A stretch of 28,773 bases of DNA from JBKJTP01 sp046590195. Its GTDB lineage: Bacteria; Bacteroidota; Ignavibacteria; Palsa-1295. The position numbers and the translations under genes were made by a program. Positions within the stretch are counted from its first letter, which is position 1; each line of letters opens with the position of its first letter. Of the stretch, positions 7,557 to 14,136 are shown in pieces. The DNA lies in NCBI GenBank assembly GCA_046590195.1, contig JBKJTP010000229.1:1-28773 (forward strand), given 5' to 3'. The notes beneath the pieces were generated by a model. It saw only the letters and a program-made list of their open reading frames with translations, ran no database searches and was not told the origin of the DNA.

Positions 7557-8110
7557 TCAGTGGTTTGAGTGGTATCCTTCGCCTCCGCGAATTGCTTGAG
7601 CGCCGCAAGCGCGCCTGCCCAGAATTCTTTCTGCTTCGCGACTGCTTCGCCATCTTTCAAATACGAGTGCTGAGCTGTGATCGAGCACTTCTTGCCTTTG
7701 TCGATGATACCGAATTCAACTCGCGAGCCATCGGGCATGTTGAAGCGAAGGGTTTTAGGTGCGTTGAACGACGCAACTTCGTGAGGGGTCGTAAGCCATT
7801 CGAGTCGAGCCGGAGCCTGAAGCATCTCCCATAGATCCTCGCGGCTCAGGTTGATCGTTTTTGATATGCTGGCAACAAATCCCTTTTTGGTCTCATGGAG
7901 CTCCCGCAGGCCGCGCATTCGCTCATAGCCCACTGTCACCATTTGCGCCCACCAGTTGCTCATCTCATATTTCTGGGTCAAAAGCTCGGTGATCGCTTTG
8001 TGTGGCAGCAATTGGGCATTCTCGCTATCGAGCAGCATGGCCCATTCGTCCCAGCCTTTGCCGGTCTTCGCCTGTACTGCTTCCGATGAGATGCTTGCCC
8101 TTTTTGCCAT
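7553..8110 (-). CDS. DUF4287-SRPBCC (AHSA1-like) protein
   Basis: The protein is 185 residues from the ATG at 8110; a TTG two codons earlier is possible. The N-terminal half matches the DUF4287 pattern: GKGWDEWAMLLDSE, HKAITELLTQKY and NWWAQMVTVGYERMRGLREL. The C-terminal half, from about GFVASISKTINLSREDLWEML, looks like an SRPBCC/AHSA1 fold, a lipid- or ligand-binding helix-grip domain. The later pieces LRFNMPDGSRVEFGIIDKG, CSITAQHSYLKDGE and AKQKEFWAGALAALKQFAE (the C-terminal helix) fit. Its stop overlaps the murB start by 4 nt, so both are one operon, but no link to cell-wall synthesis is known for this family. Biochemical role unknown. Confidence 0.85.
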   Translation of the reverse strand: MAKRASISSEAVQAKTGKGWDEWAMLLDSENAQLLPHKAITELLTQKYEMSNWWAQMVTVGYERMRGLRELHETKKGFVASISKTINLSREDLWEMLQAPARLEWLTTPHEVASFNAPKTLRFNMPDGSRVEFGIIDKGKKCSITAQHSYLKDGEAVAKQKEFWAGALAALKQFAEAKDTTQTTE

Positions 8111-8265
8111 AACCAAAATCCTATACCCTATACCCTAAACCCCAAAACCCTCCCCGACCCCTCCGGCCCATGCTTTGCACTTAATGAACGCGAAGAGCAT
8201 TAAAAAGTAACCCAGCATCTGGGCCCTAACACAGCATTTCGACTCTAACTTAACTCTACAGTATT

Positions 8266-8520
8266 ATGGCTTGCGATCCGATCGTTGTCAATGGTGTGAC
8301 CAAGAAGGTCATGGATGGTGCTCAACAGAAGCTCAAGAGCTTTGGAATGGATATGCCAACGATGCCGAGCGGCACGATCTCGCAGATGGGCGTCAAGGCG
8401 TCCTATATATATGATGAGGCCGGCGCGACGCTCACCGTCACCGTACACGATAAGCCAATGTTCTTCACGTGCTCGATGATCGAGAACCGGATACGCGACG
8501 CGGTCAAGATGTTGCAATAG
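8266..8520 (+). CDS. Small protein of unknown function
   Basis: The frame encodes 84 residues starting MACDPIVVNGVTKKVMDGAQ and ending ENRIRDAVKMLQ, with no signal peptide or membrane segment. It has two Cys (3 and 69), a Met-rich middle (FGMDMPTMPSG) and alternating strands (KASYIYDEAGATLTVTVHD) before a C-terminal helix. I do not recognise a family. An overlapping frame on the other strand is less protein-like. A strong terminator begins just after the stop, which supports a real plus-strand gene. Confidence 0.65.
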   Translation: MACDPIVVNGVTKKVMDGAQQKLKSFGMDMPTMPSGTISQMGVKASYIYDEAGATLTVTVHDKPMFFTCSMIENRIRDAVKMLQ

Positions 8521-8526
8521 TTTTTT

Positions 8527-8585
8527 GATAAGCGAGAAAAGGGGAGGCCAAGCCTCCCCTTTTTTTCGTGCATTTCTCGCTTATC
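8527..8585. terminator. Bidirectional terminator between convergent genes
   Basis: The core stem GGGGAGGC (8541-8548) and GCCTCCCC (8552-8559) is flanked by A-runs on the left and a T-run on the right, so it works as a Rho-independent terminator in both directions. An outer perfect repeat, GATAAGCGAGAAA (8527-8539) and TTTCTCGCTTATC (8573-8585), extends the structure. The right arm contains the stop codon of the minus-strand gene (8581-8583). Confidence 0.9.
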
Positions 8586-9519
8586 GAATGATGAGCTTCT
8601 GTGTGCGTGTGCCCGACCCATCCGCGATCACCACCGAGTACACACCCGAAGCGAGTGTGGGAAGCATGACGCTGGTTGATGCTTGTGGTCCGTAACGCGC
8701 TACTTTATTGCCGAGCACATCGAACAGGGCGATCGATGAGACTCCGTTCGCATTTGCAAGATTCAACACGCCGTTCGATGTCGCAGGATTCGGATAGATC
8801 TCAAGAGAAGACGATTCGTCACGCGCGACGCTCGATGGCTCCTGATCGACCACTGCATCGATGTGGAAGTTGATGCCGAGAGGCAATGTATTAAATGTGA
8901 AGAAGCCATCGAAGACATCGGTTGTGAATGTGAGGAAATCCTGTGTGAGCAAGATATCCGAGCGCGAATCGATCGTCGGGGGCTGATCATAGTGCGCTTC
9001 GCCTATGAGCTTGAACATGCTGGTGTATTCGTCGCTGCCCTGCACGAGCGGGTTCGCGCCAATACCGATATGGAATTCCTTCGGTATGGGAAGGTGATCT
9101 GTGGGGAAGGTGACCCAAAAATCGCGAAGATCCTGCATCGCACTGATATCGAGTTCAAAACGCGCGATCAATCCGAAGAAGCTGTAATCGGCGAGATGGA
9201 ATGTCCCGCGTGCATTCTCGCGGATCTCATCTCTGAAGATCCCGATCTGCAGAATATCGCCAGAGACGGAATCGAAATGAATGCGGATCGAATCGAGATA
9301 GCCGCTCTCGCCAGGCAGCGTGAAGCGCTCGCCAAAGCCTGTATAAGCATACTCGCCCTGCACGCCGGGAGCCTCAACAAAGGTCGATGGCTTCGTGATG
9401 TCGTAGTTGCGAAGCGTAGTCACTTCTGCTGCGGGCAGCTTTGCTGCTGGCGCTTGTGCGAGCGCCGCGTTGCTCAGAAAGAGGCAGCAAACAACTATGA
9501 AGCGGAGTGAGAGGGTCAT
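8581..9519 (-). CDS. T9SS-secreted paralogue 1 of a tandem family
   Basis: This is a 312-residue secreted protein. The signal peptide MTLSLRFIVVCCLFLSNAALA is cut before Gln. The middle domain contains GFGERFTLPGESGYLDSIRI, FWVTFPTDHLPIPKEFHIGI and FNTLPLGINFHIDAVVD, all shared with its two upstream neighbours. A T9SS sorting domain starts at about residue 235 (SSLEIYPNPATSNGVLNL) and ends with SGVYSVVIADGSGTRTQKLI. The middle is probably a beta-sandwich; I cannot name a family and see no catalytic motif. It begins 22 bp after paralogue 2, so the two are probably one transcript. Function unknown. Confidence 0.85.
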   Translation of the reverse strand: MTLSLRFIVVCCLFLSNAALAQAPAAKLPAAEVTTLRNYDITKPSTFVEAPGVQGEYAYTGFGERFTLPGESGYLDSIRIHFDSVSGDILQIGIFRDEIRENARGTFHLADYSFFGLIARFELDISAMQDLRDFWVTFPTDHLPIPKEFHIGIGANPLVQGSDEYTSMFKLIGEAHYDQPPTIDSRSDILLTQDFLTFTTDVFDGFFTFNTLPLGINFHIDAVVDQEPSSVARDESSSLEIYPNPATSNGVLNLANANGVSSIALFDVLGNKVARYGPQASTSVMLPTLASGVYSVVIADGSGTRTQKLIIR

Positions 9520-9541
9520 CGCCTGTTACTGCTTTGCGTTA

Positions 9542-10546
9542 TCAGTTCACGATCAATTTTTCAGAGCGGATGCTCTCGCCGGTCCGGACGATCACGTGAT
9601 AGACGCCTTTGCTAAGTCCTTGCGTCGGCAGATCGACCTGCGCATCCATGCCATCCCAGCGCGCAACCTCGACGCCGAGCATGTTCGTAACCACGACCGA
9701 GCTCATCTCACGTGCATTCTCGATGCGAACCGATTTGCTCGTGCTCACAGGATTCGGATACATCGCAATCGATGCAGCAGCAACATCTGAAACCGATGCA
9801 TTCTCAACGCTCACAAATGCCTCCATCCAGAAATCACCGATGAGGATCTCGTCGGTCTCGAGTGAGTAGAACGTGCTGTCGAGGATCGCTGACATTAGCA
9901 CATTCCCAAATGAGCCATAGAACGCAGCGCGAGAATTCTCTGTGGTTCGTGCACGCACTGGTTCTTGTTCTGTCTGCAGCGAGTACCAGCTGATGTATTC
10001 AATACCGTCATCTTCAGGTGTGATGCGTACAAAAAATTCTTTTGGTACTGGCGCGTGACCCATATCAAATGTTACCCAGGACTTCGGCTGTATGGCCTCG
10101 GACTCAATGACTGCGCCGCCGTAGGTCTCAACTTCAACGAAGTCATTCATCAAATGGAATGCACCGGCACCTGTCTCATAAAGTGAGTCGGGATAGAGTA
10201 TGACAGCAAGACGCGCACCCCATGCAGTGTCGAAGTAGATACGAACAGAATCGACGAAGCCGCTCTCGGCAGGCAGCGTGAAACGTTGCCCGAGATCTAT
10301 CAAAACGTATTCGCCATAAGCTGCAGGCGCTACCCACTGGAATGTTGGCAGCGATGCATCGAAGTATGACAGCTTGAAATTCTCCGCGTTCGGCTGCGAT
10401 GCAGGCCGGCGATTCGGTGTGAGCTTAATGAACTCGCGCTTGGTCCTGGCCTCTGCGCCAACATGCGAACCGGTCGATGCGGGCATCTGGGCAAACGCGC
10501 TGGAGGCAAGCGTCAAGGAAAGAACAAACAGTAACAGTGATCTCAT
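9542..10546 (-). CDS. T9SS-secreted paralogue 2 of a tandem family
   Basis: This is a 334-residue protein with signal peptide MRSLLLFVLSLTLASSAFA. It shares with its neighbours DLGQRFTLPAESGFVDSVRI, SWVTFDMGHAPVPKEFFVRI and the segment before the tail, LIGDFWMEAFVSVENAS. The T9SS sorting domain runs from SIAMYPNPVSTSKSVRIENA to ESIRSEKLIVN. It is closer to paralogue 3 than to paralogue 1 in the tail (both end EKLIVN). The gap of about 120 bp to paralogue 3 holds a terminator, so this gene probably has its own promoter, though I cannot see clear boxes. Function unknown; the family looks like surface or adhesin-like cargo. Confidence 0.85.
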   Translation of the reverse strand: MRSLLLFVLSLTLASSAFAQMPASTGSHVGAEARTKREFIKLTPNRRPASQPNAENFKLSYFDASLPTFQWVAPAAYGEYVLIDLGQRFTLPAESGFVDSVRIYFDTAWGARLAVILYPDSLYETGAGAFHLMNDFVEVETYGGAVIESEAIQPKSWVTFDMGHAPVPKEFFVRITPEDDGIEYISWYSLQTEQEPVRARTTENSRAAFYGSFGNVLMSAILDSTFYSLETDEILIGDFWMEAFVSVENASVSDVAAASIAMYPNPVSTSKSVRIENAREMSSVVVTNMLGVEVARWDGMDAQVDLPTQGLSKGVYHVIVRTGESIRSEKLIVN

Positions 10547-10626
10547 GGCTAGCTCTAGAAGTGTGAAGTTTTACGAAGAAAGACAACGAAGTTCGGGAAT
10601 GAAGTTTCCCTGTCCTACAAACAAAA

Positions 10627-10648
10627 AAGGGAGGCCGAGGCCTCCCTT
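10627..10648 (-). terminator. Rho-independent terminator after paralogue 3
   Basis: AAGGGAGG and CCTCCCTT pair around a short CCGAGG-containing loop. Read on the minus strand the stem is followed by TTTTTTGTTTG. The core GGGAGGC/GCCTCCC is the same as in the terminator at 8541-8559. Confidence 0.85.
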
Positions 10649-10670
10649 CATAAGTCCGAATATCGATCGT

Positions 10671-11708
10671 TTAGTTAACGATGAGCTTCTCCGTCGTAAC
10701 ACCGTTCTCGGTATTGACAATGACGTTATAGACGCCAGTCGAAAGCTCGGAGGTCGAGAGCTTCACGCTCGCGCTCTTGCCGGTCCATGACTGCATCTCG
10801 TTGCCTAGCATGTTGACGATGCGGACCGAATTGATCTGCTCGTTGTGCTCGATGTTCAGCGTGCTGCCTGTTCCAACTGGATTTGGGAACATCGCTGCAG
10901 CGCTTGTTGCTTGACTTGCAACAGAACCAGTCTCGACATCGACGAATGCTTCCATCATGAAGTTTACGTCAACAGGCTGAGTGTTTACCTGGAAGAAGCT
11001 GTCCAAGATCGACACTGACTCCCCTTGAGGTGTGATGTAATGAAAGACAGAACGAGAATGCTCTGTCGACCTCGAAACTGTACTCTTGATCTCGCTGGCC
11101 AGGAAGAATCCAGAGGTAGGTGCTCCCTGCGTCGTAAAGGTTGGTCTTACATATATGAAGAATTCCTTAGGGATCGCCATATGTCCGGTCGTAAGGGTTA
11201 ACCAGAAATTCTGGATACCTTCTAGCTGTGCAACCTTGACGGTCGCAGATCCGATCACATTCTGCAAGAGCGGAAGATGAAAGTAGGGACCGGTCTGAAA
11301 TTCAAATAGCGAATCGGTCACAATGAACACAGCGATCTCGCCATCTGGCGAACCTTGAGGAAGTGATTGTGCGATGTTAAAGCGGATCCGGACTGAGTCA
11401 AGAAAGCCGCCGTTCGACGGAAGTGTGAATCGTTGACCGTATCCCAAGATCGCGAATTGCTGGTTTTGATCAGGCTGCCACGTTGCCTGCCAGTTAAATG
11501 GTGTACCGTTTTCGTCATAGTAGTCAAGCTTAATATTTTCGGCTTGCGGTGCGGCAGCAGAGATCGGGAATGTATTCTCGACCAGGCTGAACTTCAACGA
11601 AGGATCGACAGCGATGCTCGCTGTTGGGGTCTCAGGAGTGACTACCGTCTGTGCGTTGGCACTGCCGGCGAGCGAAAGACCCAATAAAACGAGTAGCAGT
11701 TTATTCAT
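10671..11708 (-). CDS. T9SS-secreted paralogue 3 of a tandem family
   Basis: I take the start at 11708, which gives 345 residues with signal peptide MNKLLLVLLGLSLAGSANA cut before Gln. The open frame extends much further upstream, but that part is antisense to the flavoprotein gene. Shared family blocks are GYGQRFTLPSNGGFLDSVRI (89-108), FWLTLTTGHMAIPKEFFIYV (168-187), STEHSRSVFHY and PVDVNFMMEAFVDVETGS. The T9SS sorting domain begins at about 272 (AAMFPNPVGTGSTLNIEH) and ends STGVYNVIVNTENGVTTEKL. It is the first gene of the array and reads away from the flavoprotein gene through a 99-bp divergent gap. Function unknown. Confidence 0.87.
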   Translation of the reverse strand: MNKLLLVLLGLSLAGSANAQTVVTPETPTASIAVDPSLKFSLVENTFPISAAAPQAENIKLDYYDENGTPFNWQATWQPDQNQQFAILGYGQRFTLPSNGGFLDSVRIRFNIAQSLPQGSPDGEIAVFIVTDSLFEFQTGPYFHLPLLQNVIGSATVKVAQLEGIQNFWLTLTTGHMAIPKEFFIYVRPTFTTQGAPTSGFFLASEIKSTVSRSTEHSRSVFHYITPQGESVSILDSFFQVNTQPVDVNFMMEAFVDVETGSVASQATSAAAMFPNPVGTGSTLNIEHNEQINSVRIVNMLGNEMQSWTGKSASVKLSTSELSTGVYNVIVNTENGVTTEKLIVN

Positions 11709-11807
11709 AAACGGGACTCTGTGTACAGTTATAAAATAGATCGAAATAGGAGCGAGGAAGCTTTGCCTCGGACAGACAATTGTCCCCTGGCGTGTGTTTA
11801 ACCGGCG

Positions 11808-13367
11808 ATGCAAACACAGATCACCCTCGAACTCTCCCCAGAAGCTGCCGCCGACGAAGCCATCATCCGGAAGGCTGCGGCGCAAAAGGCGGGGCTGGAG
11901 CCCGAAGCGATCACCGCGATCGAGACGGTAAAACGCTCGATCGACGCCAGAAAACGGGAGATCAAGATCCTCCTCAGGCTCGATCTCTACGTCGGTGAAC
12001 ACCCGAAGCCGCCAGTCGTACCGGAGTTCGGCTACCAAAATGTCAAGAATGCGAAGCGCGTGATCATCGTGGGCGCGGGACCAGCCGGGCAATTCGCAGC
12101 GCTCCGCATGATCGAGCTCGGAATGAAGCCGGTGATCCTCGAGCGCGGCAAGAATGTCCGCGAGCGCCGCTTCGATCTGGCGAAGATCAACCGCGACATG
12201 ATCGTCGATCCTGACTCGAACTACTGCTTCGGCGAGGGCGGAGCCGGGACCTACTCCGATGGCAAGCTTTACACACGTTCGGATAAGCGCGGCAACATCC
12301 GTCGAGTCCTGGAGATACTCGTCGCGCATGGAGCTGACCGCAACATCCTGATCGAGGCGCACCCGCACATCGGTACGAACAAGCTTCCCGCGATCATCGA
12401 ACGCATACGTGAGACGATCCTGAACTCCGGCGGCGAGATCCATTTCAATACGCGCGTCTCGGATTTCATTCTCGAAGGCACTACGCTCAAAGGTGTCGTC
12501 GATCAGCATGGCATCAAGTGGGAAGCCGGTGCTGTGGTGCTGGCGACAGGTCACAGCGCGCGCGATATCTTCCAGCTTCTTCACAACAAGAAGATCGCGA
12601 TCGAAGCGAAGCCATTCTCGCTCGGCGTCCGCATCGAGCATCCACAGGAATTGATCGACCGCATTCAGTACAAGTGCGAAGTGCGCAGCGAACTCCTTCC
12701 GCCATCGAGCTATAGCCTTGTCGATCAGGTGAATGATCGCGGCGTTTATAGCTTCTGCATGTGTCCAGGTGGTATCATCGCGCCGTGCGCAACATCGCAA
12801 GAAGAGATCGTTGTGAACGGCTGGTCGCCATCGCGGCGCAATAATCCATTCGCGAATTCGGGTACGGTCGTTACGATCGAACTCGAAGACATGAAGCAAT
12901 TCCATTCGGCCGGTGCGCTGATGGGCATACGCTATCAGCAGTATGTAGAGAAGGCCGCTTGGGTAGCAGGAGGGAAGACGCAGGTTGCACCGGCGCAACG
13001 GATGGTCGATTACTTCGACAACAAGTTATCGCAGGATCTGCCAAAGACATCGTATCAACCAGGCGTCACGCCAGCGATGCTGAAGGATGTATTGCCAAAA
13101 CATGTGCATTCGCGCTTACGCTTGGCGGTGCAAGGCTTTGGCAGAAAGATGCGCGGTTACTTTACGAATGATGCAGTTCTGGTTGCAACTGAATCGCGCA
13201 CTTCATCGCCTGTTCGCATACCACGCGACACTGTAACGCTTCAACACACCGAGATCTCCGGCCTCTATCCCAGCGGCGAAGGTGCGGGCTATGCTGGCGG
13301 CATCGTCTCCGCCGCCATGGACGGCGAACGCATCGCGGAAGCGATCGGGAAGAAAGTTTTACAGTAA
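11808..13367 (+). CDS. FAD-dependent dehydrogenase of the COG2509 type
   Basis: This is a 519-residue cytoplasmic flavoprotein. A basic N-terminal domain of about 80 residues (EAAADEAIIRKAAAQKAGL, SIDARKREIKILLRLDLYVG) precedes the FAD Rossmann motif VIIVGAGPAGQFAALRMIEL (85-104). Further blocks are VILERGKNVRERR, NYCFGEGGAGTYSDGKLYTR (138-157), AVVLATGHSARDIF and GVYSFCMCPGGIIAPC. The C-terminal end has GLYPSGEGAGYAGGIVSAAM, which closes the FAD site. This combination is typical of the uncharacterised dehydrogenases of COG2509; the substrate is unknown. It starts with ATG at 11808 without a visible Shine-Dalgarno. The alternative-oxidase-like gene follows after 25 bp, so they probably form an operon. 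Confidence 0.92.
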   Translation: MQTQITLELSPEAAADEAIIRKAAAQKAGLEPEAITAIETVKRSIDARKREIKILLRLDLYVGEHPKPPVVPEFGYQNVKNAKRVIIVGAGPAGQFAALRMIELGMKPVILERGKNVRERRFDLAKINRDMIVDPDSNYCFGEGGAGTYSDGKLYTRSDKRGNIRRVLEILVAHGADRNILIEAHPHIGTNKLPAIIERIRETILNSGGEIHFNTRVSDFILEGTTLKGVVDQHGIKWEAGAVVLATGHSARDIFQLLHNKKIAIEAKPFSLGVRIEHPQELIDRIQYKCEVRSELLPPSSYSLVDQVNDRGVYSFCMCPGGIIAPCATSQEEIVVNGWSPSRRNNPFANSGTVVTIELEDMKQFHSAGALMGIRYQQYVEKAAWVAGGKTQVAPAQRMVDYFDNKLSQDLPKTSYQPGVTPAMLKDVLPKHVHSRLRLAVQGFGRKMRGYFTNDAVLVATESRTSSPVRIPRDTVTLQHTEISGLYPSGEGAGYAGGIVSAAMDGERIAEAIGKKVLQ

Positions 13368-13392
13368 CACGCGGCGAATGCGCACGTAGAAG

Positions 13393-14121
13393 ATGCATCG
13401 GCTTAATCGCCGTTCATCCTCCTACAACATGAGCCAGCTTCAACAGCCTTCGGTGCTTCCCCAGCACACAGCGCTCTCGCATAATGCATTGCTCAATGAG
13501 CAGCGCGAGACCTTCAACTCTCCAAAACGTCCGTACGGATTATTCGCAAATGCCATCTTCGGCACGCTCGATCTCATCTACGGACGCCCGCGCACCATTC
13601 AGAAATTCAAAGTACTCGAAGTGATCGCACGCATGCCCTATCAGGCATGGGAGCACGTCGGCTATATCTCGATGACGCACATGCACGCGAAGCCGAAGTT
13701 CGCGCGGCGCATTTTCGAGTTCGTTAAGGAATCACGCGAACAGCAGGATAACGAACAGTGGCATCTTCTGATACTCGAAGAGATGCTGGAGCAGCGCGGC
13801 ATTAAACAGGGCTTTCTCCGCTACCGCGTCATGCCGCAATTACTTGCGTTCGTGATCTATCATGTGAGCTGGATCATGTATGTCATCGATCCGAAGCTAA
13901 GCTACAAACTCAACGCGGACTTCGAAGACCATGCAGAGCATGAGTATATGGAGTTTGTGCGCGAGAATCCTCACTTCGAGACTGAGCGCTACGAAAGCAG
14001 CTTCGCTGCTGATTACGGCTCCTACGCCAGCATTGCCGATCTTTTCCGCCAGATCGCCGTCGACGAGCGCCACCACAAACTCGAATCCATCGAGCGGATG
14101 GCCATGCCGAGATTCGCCTGA
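13393..14121 (+). CDS. Alternative oxidase / plastid terminal oxidase family di-iron protein
   Basis: AOX and PTOX are membrane-bound di-iron quinol oxidases that pass electrons to oxygen without pumping protons. This 242-residue protein shows the family pattern: KFKVLEVIARMPYQAWEHVG (71-90; Glu76), DNEQWHLLILEEML (119-132; Glu121 and His124), FEDHAEHEYMEF (177-188; Glu178 in E-x-x-A-x-x-x-Y) and AVDERHHKL (222-230; Glu225 and His228). All six expected iron ligands are present. A hydrophobic stretch, MPQLLAFVIYHVSWIMYVI (147-165), fits monotopic membrane binding. Start ATG 13393 is used; ATG 13429 (MSQLQQ) is also possible. It lies 25 bp behind the flavoprotein gene. The family match is by motif only, so quinol oxidase activity is inferred. 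Confidence 0.82.
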   Translation: MHRLNRRSSSYNMSQLQQPSVLPQHTALSHNALLNEQRETFNSPKRPYGLFANAIFGTLDLIYGRPRTIQKFKVLEVIARMPYQAWEHVGYISMTHMHAKPKFARRIFEFVKESREQQDNEQWHLLILEEMLEQRGIKQGFLRYRVMPQLLAFVIYHVSWIMYVIDPKLSYKLNADFEDHAEHEYMEFVRENPHFETERYESSFAADYGSYASIADLFRQIAVDERHHKLESIERMAMPRFA

Positions 14122-14136
14122 AGTTGGCTTGGGATG

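Noticed and set aside
8121..8150. Telomere-like CCCTATACCCTAAACCCC run
   Set aside because: It is one short imperfect run in an intergenic gap; nothing suggests a replicon end.
10671..12998. A single minus-strand gene of 775 codons
   Set aside because: Only the last 345 codons have a signal peptide and family blocks. The upstream part is antisense to the flavoprotein gene and has the composition of a shadow frame.
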